Assembly: GCF_026898135.2 (NCBI RefSeq)
Contig: NZ_CP114035.2
Location: 1 to 64,000, forward strand
Reading direction: 5' to 3'
Origin: Pseudomonas fortuita
GTDB lineage: Bacteria; Pseudomonadota; Gammaproteobacteria; Pseudomonadales; Pseudomonadaceae
Length of the DNA: 64,000 bases
Below are positions 29,727-42,694 of this stretch, piece by piece (the stretch's first letter is position 1; each line of letters starts with the position of its first letter). Below the pieces are notes generated by a model. The model did no database searches. It worked only from the letters and a program-made list of their open reading frames with translations, and had not been told where the DNA came from. Both the position numbers and the translations under genes were made by a program.

Positions 29727-30695
29727 ATGGTTACACAAAATGAAACATATACAAGCAGCGTTGTTCCTTACAGCCCTGACATATTGGATGATTTGCCAAT
29801 TGATGATCAGCTGGCCGTAGAGTTTTTCGCAACAGCACGTTGTGCCAGTTTCAAACAGGCTGCCCGAGGGCTCAATGTGCCAGTGGTAGGCCTGCGGAAA
29901 CGCTTGGAGAAACTGGAAGAGCACATTGGTGCTCCCGTGTTTGTCTACAAACACAACAAGCTTGCCCTGACCCGCACAGGCGAGAGGGTCAGCCATTACC
30001 TGTGCCAGCTCTTCGGCCCAGACGGCCTTGGCAAGTCCGGTGAAAAGGAAGTCCCCAGGCTTACCATCGCGATCACAGAGCCAGTGCTGAACGACATCGT
30101 AAACCGCGATCTAGTCGCCTACGTGCGTGATCATGCCGAAATGCAGCTGGAAATCCATTCAGAATGCACAACGCAGATGCTTTCTGAGTGTGAAGTCGAT
30201 GTGGGTATCGCTTTGGTGAGCCCAGATGATAAAGGCGCGCTTGATCGCCATCCTACGTATAGGTTTGAAAGGCTTGGCCGGATTGGGCACGCCCTGTTCA
30301 TTTCCAGCCGCTATTCAAGAAGCGTCACCCTTCCAGTGGAGAGCTTGGATTTGCACAACTTCATGCTCGTTGTCCCTTGGGATGAAGAGATCTTGGCGGG
30401 CTCACGAAAGTGGGCATCGATAATGGCTGAGCATCAGGGCGGTACCACTCGGGTCAAGAGCTACAACCTATCACGAGGCCTTGTCGTTGGCGGTGCGTGT
30501 ATTGGAGTGCTGCCCGACTACAGCCGAAAACTGGAGAGAAATATCCTACCCGTGCCGGGTTTCCTGGACGACCTGGAGGAGAAAGATGTCTATCTTGTTA
30601 TCAAAACGAAGCTTGTCCGCAATCCGCAGGTTTTGGAAATTCGAAGATTGATCAAGAAGAGCTTCTTTGATAAGAAGGACTGGCTTGTTCGGTAA
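29727..30695 (+). CDS. LysR-type transcriptional regulator
   Basis: The 322-residue protein has a LysR helix-turn-helix at about 30-85 (AVEFFATARCASFKQAARGL, RKRLEKLEEHIGAPVF) and a C-terminal effector-binding domain. An extra N-terminal tail of about 25 residues precedes the HTH. The ATG follows AAGGGGGAC. It is divergent from the gtrA operon and 210 bases upstream of the porin gene, so either could be its target. The effector is unknown. Confidence 0.87.
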   Translation: MVTQNETYTSSVVPYSPDILDDLPIDDQLAVEFFATARCASFKQAARGLNVPVVGLRKRLEKLEEHIGAPVFVYKHNKLALTRTGERVSHYLCQLFGPDGLGKSGEKEVPRLTIAITEPVLNDIVNRDLVAYVRDHAEMQLEIHSECTTQMLSECEVDVGIALVSPDDKGALDRHPTYRFERLGRIGHALFISSRYSRSVTLPVESLDLHNFMLVVPWDEEILAGSRKWASIMAEHQGGTTRVKSYNLSRGLVVGGACIGVLPDYSRKLERNILPVPGFLDDLEEKDVYLVIKTKLVRNPQVLEIRRLIKKSFFDKKDWLVR

Positions 30696-30905
30696 CAGTT
30701 TTGTTAGGTTTCAAACTCCTCCGTTAACACTACAGAAACACAACTGTCATATTCGCTTGCAACCTAGTCAGAGTGCTTAGAACAAAGGCATCTTGTTACA
30801 GCGGGTGACAACCGTGGCCTGCTCCCATCTGCAAGATAAATTTAGGCCGGCGCAGGGCGAAATATAACGTCGGTAGCTAAGCACTTAACATACGAGAGGC
30901 AAGCA

Positions 30906-32213
30906 ATGATCCGTTCTTCGAACATGCGGGAAAAGCTGTTGGCTGCCGCAATAATAGGCACATTTTCCTCGCAAGCATTCTCCGGAACAGTAACCACTGA
31001 CGGAGCTGACATCGTTCTGAAGACCAAGGGCGGTCTTGAAGTATCGACTTCTGACAAGGAATTCAGTTTCAAACTGGGCGGCCGAGTTCAGGCCGACTAC
31101 GGCCGTTTCGATGGTGTCTTCACCAAGAATGGCGATACCGCTGACGCAGGCTACTTCCGTCGCGCCTACCTTGAGCTCGGTGGCGTGCTGTACCGCGACT
31201 GGAAGTATCAGCTCAACTACGACCTTTCCCGCAACACGGGCAACGACTCCGACGGCTACTTCGACGAAGCCAGCCTGACCTACACGGGTTTCAAGCCGGT
31301 GCAACTGCGCTTTGGCCGTTTCTACACCGACTTCGGTCTTGAGAAAGCCACCAGTTCGAAGTGGACCACCGCCATGGAGCGGAACCTCTCGTACGACCTG
31401 GCGGACTGGATCAACGACAACGCCGGCATGGGTGTTCAAGCCACCAGCACCATCGCTGACATGGCTTATGTTTCCGGTAGCGTTTTCAGCGAAACCAATA
31501 ACAACTCGGATGGCGACAGCACCAAGCGCTACAACGTACGTGGCGTGTTCGCACCGCTGCACAGTGATGGCAACGTCCTGCACGTCGGTGCTCAGTACGC
31601 TTACCGCGACCTCAAAAACAGTGCGGTCGATACCCGGATTCGTTCGCGTCTGGGCGTCCGCGGTGTAGATACCAATGGCGGCGGCGATGCCGGCACCAAC
31701 GGCAACCGCATGCTGTTTGGCGGTGCTGCTGCACAAGATGGCCTGTGGAAGGACGACTCGGTCTGGGGTCTCGAAGGTGCCTGGGCCACCGGCCCGTTCT
31801 CGGTTCAAGCGGAATACCTTCGCCGCAAGCTGAAAGCTGACCAGGCCAACAACGACATGAAGGCCTCCGGTTACTACGCCCAGATGGCTTACACCCTGAC
31901 CGGCGAGCCGCGTATCTACAAGCTCGATGGTGCCAAGTTCGACACTATCAAACCAGAGAACAAGGAACTGGGGGCCTGGGAAGTCTTCTACCGCTTTGAC
32001 GATATCAAGGTCGAAGACGGCAACCTGGTCACCGCGGCGGACCAATCGAACGAGCGCAAGGCCAAGAGCCACACGGTGGGTGTGAACTGGTACGTCAACG
32101 AGGCGGTGAAAGTCAGTGCCAACTACATCAACGTGCGCACCGACAACAACGAGAACACCGTGGGCGACGACAGCGGCAATGCCATCGTGACCCGCCTGCA
32201 ATACGTCTTCTGA
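30906..32213 (+). CDS. OprP/OprO-family outer-membrane porin
   Basis: The 435-residue product has a signal peptide (cleavage near AFSG), a short periplasmic stretch with [15 protein letters not shown], a 16-strand barrel pattern ([41 protein letters not shown]) and a C-terminal Phe. It fits the phosphate/polyphosphate-selective OprP/OprO family. The ATG follows GAGAGG. A terminator follows at 32237. Its presence in a metal-resistance element could relate to phosphate-linked metal tolerance, but no regulon box is directly upstream. Confidence 0.9.
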   Translation: MIRSSNMREKLLAAAIIGTFSSQAFSGTVTTDGADIVLKTKGGLEVSTSDKEFSFKLGGRVQADYGRFDGVFTKNGDTADAGYFRRAYLELGGVLYRDWKYQLNYDLSRNTGNDSDGYFDEASLTYTGFKPVQLRFGRFYTDFGLEKATSSKWTTAMERNLSYDLADWINDNAGMGVQATSTIADMAYVSGSVFSETNNNSDGDSTKRYNVRGVFAPLHSDGNVLHVGAQYAYRDLKNSAVDTRIRSRLGVRGVDTNGGGDAGTNGNRMLFGGAAAQDGLWKDDSVWGLEGAWATGPFSVQAEYLRRKLKADQANNDMKASGYYAQMAYTLTGEPRIYKLDGAKFDTIKPENKELGAWEVFYRFDDIKVEDGNLVTAADQSNERKAKSHTVGVNWYVNEAVKVSANYINVRTDNNENTVGDDSGNAIVTRLQYVF

Positions 32214-32236
32214 TCCCTCTCATCAGTCTGACGTGA

Positions 32237-32271
32237 GAAAGCCGGAAGCGCTCAACGTGCTTCCGGCTTTC
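32237..32271 (+). terminator. Terminator after the OprP-like porin gene
   Basis: GAAAGCCGGAAGC and GCTTCCGGCTTTC form a 13-bp stem around a 9-base loop. Confidence 0.85.
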
Positions 32272-32511
32272 CTGTTTCTGGAGGTGATCAAGCATGGAGC
32301 GCCCTCCTCCTACCTGCTTTCGCTTACCGATGACCGCTCTTGCCAAAGCTCGGCGAATCTGATGTGATTGCCGCGTCGGGCTTTGCATGGTGGCCGTGCA
32401 AGCAAATCAAACCTGACTCCTATTCATGATTGAACCTGATTCGACGTCCAGCTTCGCGTCTAACGGCCCTACAAGCGCAGCTACCCCAACGTCGCTCATT
32501 AGGGGATAGTC

Positions 32512-33537
32512 ATGTCTGCAAAAAAGCTGCTTCAACCTCTCGCTGCTCAGCTGCACGCCTCGTTCTCGGCTTCTGGCCGCCCGTACTCTCATCTGCACCT
32601 CCACCAGCTGTTCCACGCGGCCATCGGCTCCGTTGCACCGCAAGTTGCCATCCAAGACAAGCTGCCAATTCAGGTCTGTCGTGACAACGAGACACGGCAG
32701 TACAACCTCTACGCGGCGGTCGAGCGGGCGAAAACGTGCTTAGGATTGACCGATCTTCAAGCAGTCGGTGTGGCTGAAGAAGTCATTGAGGTGCTACGAA
32801 CTGCGGGAATCGGCGTGAACCAGGTTCGCCTGCTCCTTGACCCCTCCTTCAGCTCGAAGACTCGCAAAAAGGCCTTCAAGGCTCTCTGCAAGAACCTGGA
32901 TCTGAACGAGCTAGGCGATCGCTTCGTCCCCAAGACTGCCACGTTGGCCATCGCTGCTGGTATTGCGCCGCCTCCCAAAATGTCGTGGAAGGATCGCTTC
33001 GCCCTGGCTGCAAATTCCCCCATGCGGGGGCCAAGCGAGCTCATCAGCATGGTCAACCGGGATGAGTGTTATCTGTGGGTATTCCCACCGACTGACCATC
33101 ATGCGACGGCTCCAGCGACGCATGACCGTTTCTTTGGTGAAAAGACCCACCCGAGCGCAGAAATGGGCATGGGGTTCAGCATCATCGATTCCGGCTGGAC
33201 CCGCCCCAAGTACCCGCTATCCAGGCAGTCACAAGAGACCTTCATCCAGTATTCGCTTTCTGCGCCGATGTGGTCCTGGCGCGCACAAAGTGACACCTGG
33301 CGCCTGGGAAACATCCTGCGTTCAAGAATCCTTGACGGGGCTCCTTGGCATAACGAGCCTCTGAGTGACGTGCTTCCGAGCGGCCTTAAATCCCTGCCCC
33401 GGATCTATGGGTGCGAAACCTGCCGAACGCTGTTCATTGAGAATCACAGCGACTACCCGGATGTACCCACTCAGTGCCAATGCGGTGAGGCGAGCAGCAC
33501 GGGTGACCAAAACGAGTCATCTGCTCTCAATAGCTGA
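32512..33537 (+). CDS. Unknown protein with C-terminal zinc-ribbon-like cysteines
   Basis: The 341-residue product has an N-terminal region with HxHLHQLFHA, a central basic helical part, and a C-terminal CETC...CQCG pattern that could bind zinc. There is no signal peptide or membrane segment. The ATG follows AGGGGATAG. No family was recognised. It stands between the porin and a short gene, followed by a very strong hairpin, and may be an independent accessory insertion. Confidence 0.6.
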   Translation: MSAKKLLQPLAAQLHASFSASGRPYSHLHLHQLFHAAIGSVAPQVAIQDKLPIQVCRDNETRQYNLYAAVERAKTCLGLTDLQAVGVAEEVIEVLRTAGIGVNQVRLLLDPSFSSKTRKKAFKALCKNLDLNELGDRFVPKTATLAIAAGIAPPPKMSWKDRFALAANSPMRGPSELISMVNRDECYLWVFPPTDHHATAPATHDRFFGEKTHPSAEMGMGFSIIDSGWTRPKYPLSRQSQETFIQYSLSAPMWSWRAQSDTWRLGNILRSRILDGAPWHNEPLSDVLPSGLKSLPRIYGCETCRTLFIENHSDYPDVPTQCQCGEASSTGDQNESSALNS

Positions 33538-33664
33538 TTTTCCTTACGGTGGCGGGCTGAGCCCCCCGTTAGGGATTGGCTATGGGAGCGGGATTCGCTC
33601 ACCCCAAACCTGAAGGCGCCGCCACCTAACCGAGCGATATGAGCTGAATGCTCGCGGAGTAGAT

Positions 33665-33889
33665 ATGCAAAAGAGTAAAAACAAACAGGACACCCTGGCG
33701 GCGATCAATGCGCTTGTCGAGATTGCGTATGATCAGGGATTTGCGGACGGACACGGAGTCGGCAATCAAGTCGGTTTCGTAGCCGGTGTCATGAGCCTCA
33801 AAGCTGCATTGGCCTGCGGCTTACGGCATGGCTCACCTGAGTGCGGAAAGGCCCTTGAAAGCCTCAAGCGCATCGGGATCGACGAGTGA
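33665..33889 (+). CDS. Small unknown protein
   Basis: The 74-residue product (MQKSKNKQDTLAAINALVEI...) contains a Gly-rich centre (GFADGHGVGNQVGFVAG) and a helical end. The ATG follows GGAGTAGAT. No homologous family was recognised. A 17-bp perfect hairpin starts 6 bases after the stop, supporting a real transcript end here. Confidence 0.55.
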   Translation: MQKSKNKQDTLAAINALVEIAYDQGFADGHGVGNQVGFVAGVMSLKAALACGLRHGSPECGKALESLKRIGIDE

Positions 33890-33894
33890 GAGAA

Positions 33895-33933
33895 AAGTAC
33901 GGGTCGTGCGCTGATCGCGCACGACCCGTACTT
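33895..33933. terminator. Very stable 17-bp hairpin (convergent gene boundary)
   Basis: AAGTACGGGTCGTGCGC pairs perfectly with its complement across a 5-base loop (TGATC). It separates the small rightward gene from the leftward P-type ATPase. There is no T-run, so it may work with Rho or as an RNA-stability element. Confidence 0.7.
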
Positions 33934-33981
33934 CTACTTCAGGTCATTTCCCTGCTTAGCTTCATGATTGAAGCTCAGGGA

Positions 33982-35979
33982 TCAGGTGCTTCTGCGGTAG
34001 GCCAACAGGCGCAAGGCGTTGAAGACGACCAACAGTGTGGAGCCCTCATGGATCGCAACAGCGGCACCAATGCTCAAGCCCATGATGGTGGACGGAACCA
34101 GGATGGCCACAATCCCCAAGCTGACGAACAGATTCTGGTGGATGATCGATCGCGTGTGACGGCTCAGCCCCACCGCAAATGGGAGTTGCCTGATGTCGTC
34201 AGCCATAAGCGCGATATCAGCCGTTTCCAGGGCAACATCAGATCCAGCAGCCCCCATTGCGATACCAACGCTCGAACTGGCCATGGCAGGGGCATCATTG
34301 ACGCCGTCACCCACCATGGCCACCTTGGCGCTAAGGCGCAGGTTTTTGATGGCCTTGACCTTGTCTTCCGGCATCAGGTCTCCCCACGCTTCATCTAAGC
34401 CAACTTGTTTGGCTACAGCCTCTGCAACGCGGTTGTGGTCTCCAGAAATCATGACCATGCGTTCGATGCCCATCTCTCTAAGCTTCTGGAGTGCCTCTTT
34501 GGCCCCCTCCCGGGGTGTGTCCAATAGCCCGATAGCGCCCAGATCCTTGTCAGCACGCCGTACCACCATGGTGGTACGGCCTGACTGACGTAGACGCTCC
34601 GCAGCCTCCAGGGCTGCCTTGCTGAGTGCGGGAATACCATTGGTACCGAACATCTCGACCTTGCCAATCCAGACGAACTGCCCATCAAGCTCAGCACGCA
34701 CGCCGCGGCCAATCATGTTGCTCATGTTCTTGGCTTGGAATCGGCGCCGTGTGCCAATCATCTCTTCACCGTCACGCACAATTGCCGCAGCCAGCGGATG
34801 GTCGCTCATCGACTCCACAGCGATGGCGACGTTTAGCAGATCCTCGATCTGCGTGCCGCCTATGGGTATTACATCGGTGATACGTGGGCGCCCTTCGGTC
34901 AGGGTACCGGTCTTGTCGAATGCCATGGCATTCAATGATCCAAGCTCTTCAAGTGGCGCACCGCCCTTGATCAGCACGCCACCTCGGGCTGCCCTGGCGA
35001 TGCCAGAGAGAATGGCGCTTGGTGTAGCGATCGCGAGCGCGCAGGGGCTGGCTGCAACCAGTACGGCCATCGCCCGGTAGAACGAGTCACGGAACGGCTC
35101 GTCAAGGAAAATGCCGGCAAATAGCAGCCCGACTACCAGCAGTAAAACCAACGGGACGAATATGCGTTGGAAGCGGTCCGTGAATCGCTGGGTCGGTGAC
35201 TTCCTGACTTCGGCTTCACTGACCATCTTGATGACCCGCGCCAAGGTACTCTCCGTAGAGCGCCGTGTTACCTCAACCTCGATGAGCGTTTCGCCATTGA
35301 TGGTACCGGCGAAGACTTTCGAGGCTGCATCCACTGCATCTGGCTTGCTGCGTGCGAGTTCGGCATCAGGAACAGGTTGCTTGTCCACGGGGACGCTCTC
35401 ACCGGTTACTGGCGCCTGGTTGATACTTGAGGAGCCTACGACTACAAAACCATCGGCCGGCAGGCGGTCATTGGGGCGCACGATGACAACGTCACCGGGA
35501 ACCAGCAGCTCCACGGGCATCTCCACCGTGCCATTTGCTCTGCGTACGATCGCGGTGGCTGGTGCGAGCTTGGACAGTGCCTCAATCGCTTTCTTGGCCC
35601 GCCCCATCGCGTAGCTTTCAAGGGAATGCCCCAGACTGAACAGGAACAGCAGCAGAGCCCCCTCCGCCCAGGCGCCGATGCTCGCGGCACCGACTGCGGC
35701 GAGAAGCATCAGCGAGTCGATCTCGAAGCGTTTCTGACGGATGTTGGTAACCGCTTCCTTAGTGGTGAACCATCCACCGAACACGTAGGCCGACACGTAC
35801 AGAATCAGAGGCAGACGATCAATCAGGCCAAGTTTTCCTGCGAGAGCTCCGGCACCCAGGAGAGCACCACAGATCAGCGCGAAAATCAGCTCTGTGTTCA
35901 TTCCAAAAATGCCGCCATGCTCATGGCTATGACCTTCATGCCCGGCTTGGTCATCAGGGCGTTCAAGCAAACTCTTCAT
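33982..35979 (-). CDS. cadA: Metal-exporting P1B-type ATPase (P1B-4-like; CadA/CzcP type)
   Basis: The 665-residue ATPase pumps divalent metals out of the cytoplasm. It lacks the N-terminal HMA domain of ZntA/CadA and has only a short His-rich tail (HEGHSHEHGG). The membrane metal motif is S311-P312-C313 rather than CPC. The phosphorylated D355 lies in DKTGTLTEG, the ATP-binding motif is SDHPLAAAI, the hinge GDGVNDAPA, and a last-helix motif H644-E645-G646 (IHEGSTLLVVFN). SPC plus HEG is the signature of group P1B-4 (Co/Zn/Cd; Cupriavidus CzcP), so the usual CadA label may be inexact. The ATG follows AAGGGACG. Confidence 0.9.
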   Translation of the reverse strand: MKSLLERPDDQAGHEGHSHEHGGIFGMNTELIFALICGALLGAGALAGKLGLIDRLPLILYVSAYVFGGWFTTKEAVTNIRQKRFEIDSLMLLAAVGAASIGAWAEGALLLFLFSLGHSLESYAMGRAKKAIEALSKLAPATAIVRRANGTVEMPVELLVPGDVVIVRPNDRLPADGFVVVGSSSINQAPVTGESVPVDKQPVPDAELARSKPDAVDAASKVFAGTINGETLIEVEVTRRSTESTLARVIKMVSEAEVRKSPTQRFTDRFQRIFVPLVLLLVVGLLFAGIFLDEPFRDSFYRAMAVLVAASPCALAIATPSAILSGIARAARGGVLIKGGAPLEELGSLNAMAFDKTGTLTEGRPRITDVIPIGGTQIEDLLNVAIAVESMSDHPLAAAIVRDGEEMIGTRRRFQAKNMSNMIGRGVRAELDGQFVWIGKVEMFGTNGIPALSKAALEAAERLRQSGRTTMVVRRADKDLGAIGLLDTPREGAKEALQKLREMGIERMVMISGDHNRVAEAVAKQVGLDEAWGDLMPEDKVKAIKNLRLSAKVAMVGDGVNDAPAMASSSVGIAMGAAGSDVALETADIALMADDIRQLPFAVGLSRHTRSIIHQNLFVSLGIVAILVPSTIMGLSIGAAVAIHEGSTLLVVFNALRLLAYRRST

Positions 35980-36118
35980 AACTCGTCCCTTCTGGGGTCA
36001 AGGCTTCCAATTGCCCTCTGCAGTTGGGGAGCCGTCTCTGTTGGTTGGCTAAGATCTATTGCACGGTTTGCCCGAGCCCAGGCGTTAACATTTCGAAGCT
36101 ATGGGGTATCGGGCGTAA

Positions 36119-36147
36119 TAAAAAATGCCAGGCACTGCCTGGCATTT
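36119..36147 (-). terminator. Terminator downstream of the second DUF2790 gene
   Basis: AAATGCCAGGC and GCCTGGCATTT form the stem. The A-run at 36119-36125 gives a U-run in the leftward transcript. Confidence 0.85.
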
Positions 36148-36181
36148 ATGAATTCTCTAATTGTTCTGTTCAAATCGTTTA

Positions 36182-36505
36182 CTACTTGTTGTTGATGCAT
36201 TGCGAATACATCGAGTAACGAACAGTCTTGAGCGTGCCCTGGGAGTCCTCGAAGGTCATCAACCGTGGATAGACCTGGCAGGTACGGGGGTCCTGCGACT
36301 GACGTACGAATTTCGCAACGTCTATCTTCATGCCATATTTGTAATCCTGAATCTCTGGCATTGGCTTGCCATTTTTCTCCGCGTACTTGGCCACTGCGGT
36401 CTGGTGTTCCTTGGTGTATTGAAGCTGCTTGCTCTCGGAGAAAGTGTTGGCCTGCGAAGCCACCGAGAAAACAACAAGTGCAGCAGCGATAATTAGCTTT
36501 TTCAT
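36182..36505 (-). CDS. Exported DUF2790 family protein (second copy)
   Basis: The 107-residue protein has a signal peptide (MKKLIIAAALVVFSVASQA) and the DUF2790 core KPMPEIQDYKYGMKIDVAKFV with two cysteines. It is paralogous to the product of 22332-22658. The ATG follows GAGAGGG. A regulon box (36579-36593) lies 74 bp upstream and a terminator separates it from czcA. It is probably a periplasmic metal-stress protein of unknown mechanism. Confidence 0.86.
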   Translation of the reverse strand: MKKLIIAAALVVFSVASQANTFSESKQLQYTKEHQTAVAKYAEKNGKPMPEIQDYKYGMKIDVAKFVRQSQDPRTCQVYPRLMTFEDSQGTLKTVRYSMYSQCINNK

Positions 36506-36578
36506 AAAACCCTCTCAATTTCAAAACTTCTCGGGCGTAACCTTAGCAATGCATAGGCATCACCGGCATGACGAGAAA

Positions 36579-36593
36579 CTTACAATTTTGAAA
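36579..36593. promoter_or_regulatory. Transposon regulon box, copy 7 (second DUF2790 gene)
   Basis: CTTACAATTTTGAAA, 74 bp upstream of the leftward start. It is the weakest match to the consensus. Confidence 0.5.
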
Positions 36594-36620
36594 GGTAAGT
36601 GCATCTACTTCACTTTAAAC

Positions 36621-36650
36621 AAAAAAGCCCACAACACGTGTTGTGGGCTT
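36621..36650 (-). terminator. Terminator of the czcCBA operon
   Basis: The 26-bp perfect palindrome AAGCCCACAACAC/GTGTTGTGGGCTT is followed leftward by a U-run, 18 bases after the czcA stop. Confidence 0.88.
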
Positions 36651-36667
36651 CTCTTTAGCGGAGGCTG

Positions 36668-39835
<3,168 letters not shown>

Positions 39836-39853
39836 TCATCCTGTCAGTTCGCA

Positions 39854-41104
39854 TCAGTGACCGTGTTCGGCAGAAGCTTTGCCGAGCTCGGACTTGAGTG
39901 TGAAGCTGCCACTGGTTGCTACCTGGGCGCCGGCTTCAATACCGTCGATGATTTCCACGTACCCATTGTCGCGGCGACCCAGTTTTACCGGGCGGGTGTC
40001 AAAGCCATCTGGGGTGCGTACGAATACCGAAGGTTTGTCTTCAACGGTCTGCACAGCGTGCTCAGGGACCGCTACGGCAACTCGATCGGTCTGGGAGGTG
40101 ACCGCAATGTTTACGAACAGGCCTGGACGCCAGGCGCCGTTGGGGTTGGTCAAGGTGACGCGGACAGTAGCTGCACGGTTTTGCTCGCCCAGCAGGCTGC
40201 CGACATAACCCACCTTCCCTTCGACCTCGACGTTCATGTCAGGCGAAGAGACTTTCACTGCACGGCCAGTCGTGACCTTGCCCAGATCTGTCGGCGGAAC
40301 TGCGAAGGTCGCCCAGACCTGATTCAGGTCGGAAAGGATGAAGGCGTTGGTCGCCTCGCTGACGACTTCGCCGACGGTCAGGTGTTTCTCCACTACCACG
40401 GCGTCGAAGGGAGCGCGGAGCTCGTAACGATTACCGCCAACGGAGTTAACCGAGGCACCGATTGCGCCGACCTTCTGCTTGGCGTTGGCCAAGGAGATCT
40501 CCGCTTCTTGCAGCGCTTGGCGTGCTTGGAGGTAGTCTTGCTCTGCAGAGATCTTGTCCTGCCACAGTTGCTTCTCACGTTCGAAGGTCACACGCGCCAG
40601 TTCGACGCGACGCTGTGCGGCCTGTTGTTCGCTGCGCAGGTCAGAGATCTGCTGGCTGGCGATTACCGCGAGGACTTGCCCTTTCTTGACCGTCTCGCCC
40701 AGGTTGGCCTGGACAGCCTCAACAACGCCAGGAACACGAGGAACCACGTGGGCAGTACGATCTTCGTCGAAGCGAATTTCGCCAGGGAAGCTCACGACGG
40801 TACCGAGGTCACGAGGCGCTGCAGCTTCCAGGGCAACACCAGCGGCCTTGATCTGTTCAGCGCTGAGCGTCAGCTTGCCCTCTTCTTCACCGCCCTCTTC
40901 GCTGTGGCCTTCTTCACCATGGCCCTCATCACCTTCCTCTTTGGCGGCAGATGCGGCTTTCTTTTCGTCGCCATGGCCATCGTTAGCGCCATGCTCGGCA
41001 GTACTGGCGGCCTGCTGTCCGGAACTGTTGTTCCAGGCAAGGCTGCCAAATCCGAGGGCTGCCACAGCGGCTACCGCGAGGGCGATCTTGCGTTTGTTAT
41101 CCAT
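39854..41104 (-). CDS. czcB: CzcB periplasmic adaptor (membrane fusion protein)
   Basis: CzcB links the CzcA pump to the CzcC outer-membrane channel and delivers metal. The 416-residue product has an N-terminal membrane anchor, then a His/Glu-rich tract (GDEGHGEEGHSEEGGEEEG, about residues 58-76) that can bind metal, a helical hairpin, lipoyl halves and beta-barrel domains (VVVEKHLTVGEVV, GRRDNGYVEIIDGI). The ATG follows CAGGAG. It is transcribed between czcC and czcA. Confidence 0.95.
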   Translation of the reverse strand: MDNKRKIALAVAAVAALGFGSLAWNNSSGQQAASTAEHGANDGHGDEKKAASAAKEEGDEGHGEEGHSEEGGEEEGKLTLSAEQIKAAGVALEAAAPRDLGTVVSFPGEIRFDEDRTAHVVPRVPGVVEAVQANLGETVKKGQVLAVIASQQISDLRSEQQAAQRRVELARVTFEREKQLWQDKISAEQDYLQARQALQEAEISLANAKQKVGAIGASVNSVGGNRYELRAPFDAVVVEKHLTVGEVVSEATNAFILSDLNQVWATFAVPPTDLGKVTTGRAVKVSSPDMNVEVEGKVGYVGSLLGEQNRAATVRVTLTNPNGAWRPGLFVNIAVTSQTDRVAVAVPEHAVQTVEDKPSVFVRTPDGFDTRPVKLGRRDNGYVEIIDGIEAGAQVATSGSFTLKSELGKASAEHGH

Positions 41105-41172
41105 TGCTACTCCTGCTGATCGTAGGCACCGGCTTGTTCAAGGCTGTGTGCCGAAGAAAATGTTTGGCCCGT

Positions 41173-42444
41173 TCAGCGAGTGCCGGCGGTTGAGCCGACT
41201 TCGCCATAAACCCTTTCCACCTGCGCACGCGCATTGGTCGCCGCTGCCAACGATTCGAGGTATTGGCCACGAGCGACGATCAAGGTGCGCTGGGCATCCA
41301 GCACTTCGATGAAACCGAATTTGCCCATCTCGAAGCCGCGGGTTGCGGTCTCTACGGCTTGTTGGGCTGAAGGCAGAATGGTCTTGTCGTAGGACTCGAC
41401 CTCCTGCATGGCGGTGGACCATTGGTTCAACGCGGTTTGGGTTTCGGTGCGCAGGCGCAGCTCAACAGCATTGCGCTGGTCCCGGGCCTGATCTGCACGA
41501 CGAGAAGCGGAAAGAATGTTGCCCTGGTTACGATCGAACAGCGGCAAAGGCATAGACAGGCCCACAGTGTTGACCCGCTCGCGCACAGAGCGGTCGTACT
41601 GGCTACCTACACTGACAGTAAGGTTCGGGATACGCTGAGCTTTCTCTGAGCCGAGCGAGGCATCGCTCTTGTCTATCTGCACCACGGCCTGACGCATTTC
41701 TGCTGTTTGGTCGAGCTTAGCCAGCAGATCTTCAGTGCGAGGTGGCAAGCCCGGGGAGAGGGTTGGCGATTCGAGTCGATCAAACACGGTGACTGAGCTC
41801 CCGGTAATTTGAGCGAGCTGTTGGTAAGCGGTCGCTTTTTCCGTTTCTGCACGTCGAACTTGCAGCTGGGCTTCGGCCAGTTGCACTTGAGCGCGGGTCG
41901 CCTCCACTGGGGACGACTTACCTGCGCGAACACGGCCATCGACGATGCGAAGACCGCGCTCAGTCAGTTCGAGAGATTGCTTGGCCAGGTCGAGACCTGT
42001 CTGGGCCCGCAACGCGGCGTAAAAGGCTTGGACGACATCTGCACGCAGGCCGTTAACGCGACGGTCTAACTCAAGCTGTGCGGCGGTCTGCCCGTATGTG
42101 GCGACGTCAACACGAGCCCCCCGCTTACCGCCCAGCTCAAGGGTCTGGCTGAGAGAGACAGTCGTCTGGCTGGTGTTACGACGGGTGTCTTCCACGTCAT
42201 ACGAGATTGTGGGGTTGGGGATAAGCCCGGCCTGCTTGCGAGCACCATCAGCGATCCCAATTTCTTGCCTGGCCGCGGCCAGGTCTGGGTTGGCATCCAT
42301 GGCCGTCGAAAGCGCCTGGGGCAAGCTGATGCTTTGGGCAAGGGCTGCAGGCGCCATCAACCCAGAGATGACTGCACAGAGTGCAGCGATCTTCCAGGGC
42401 GAGACGGGGGTCTTGGGTAAGACATTGCGGTTATACCGGGGCAC
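41173..42444 (-). CDS. czcC: CzcC outer-membrane efflux channel
   Basis: CzcC is the TolC-like channel of the CzcCBA system. The GTG at 42444 is chosen because GAGGA lies 9 bases before it. It gives 423 residues, typical for the family, with a signal peptide ending APAALAQS. A longer frame to 42531 starts with another GTG and has no ribosome site. Two outer-membrane efflux repeats are visible (from ISLPQALSTAMDANPDLAAARQEI and from the FDRNQGNILSASR region). czcB follows after 68 bases. A regulon box lies 125 bp upstream. Confidence 0.93.
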   Translation of the reverse strand: MPRYNRNVLPKTPVSPWKIAALCAVISGLMAPAALAQSISLPQALSTAMDANPDLAAARQEIGIADGARKQAGLIPNPTISYDVEDTRRNTSQTTVSLSQTLELGGKRGARVDVATYGQTAAQLELDRRVNGLRADVVQAFYAALRAQTGLDLAKQSLELTERGLRIVDGRVRAGKSSPVEATRAQVQLAEAQLQVRRAETEKATAYQQLAQITGSSVTVFDRLESPTLSPGLPPRTEDLLAKLDQTAEMRQAVVQIDKSDASLGSEKAQRIPNLTVSVGSQYDRSVRERVNTVGLSMPLPLFDRNQGNILSASRRADQARDQRNAVELRLRTETQTALNQWSTAMQEVESYDKTILPSAQQAVETATRGFEMGKFGFIEVLDAQRTLIVARGQYLESLAAATNARAQVERVYGEVGSTAGTR

Positions 42445-42568
42445 TTTGATGGTCCTCGTGCACAAACTTCGATAAAGCTTGGCGAGAACGCCGAAACAGC
42501 TGCCAAGCCCCACTTGATTAGGTGATGGCACTCTAATGAGCGGTAGCTATCAGAGGGGTGGCTAGAAA

Positions 42569-42583
42569 ATTACAATTCCGTAA
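42569..42583. promoter_or_regulatory. Transposon regulon box, copy 8 (czcCBA)
   Basis: ATTACAATTCCGTAA, the clearest dyad of the set (TTAC-N6-GTAA), 125 bp upstream of the czcC GTG. Confidence 0.75.
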
Positions 42584-42694
42584 GAATGTCCTGTAATGCC
42601 CGAAAATACTGGGAAACCAAACCCGACACGATGATTTCGTTACAAGCAACGGAGATGGCAAACACGCGGTGCGAAGGCCCGAACAACAGGTAGA

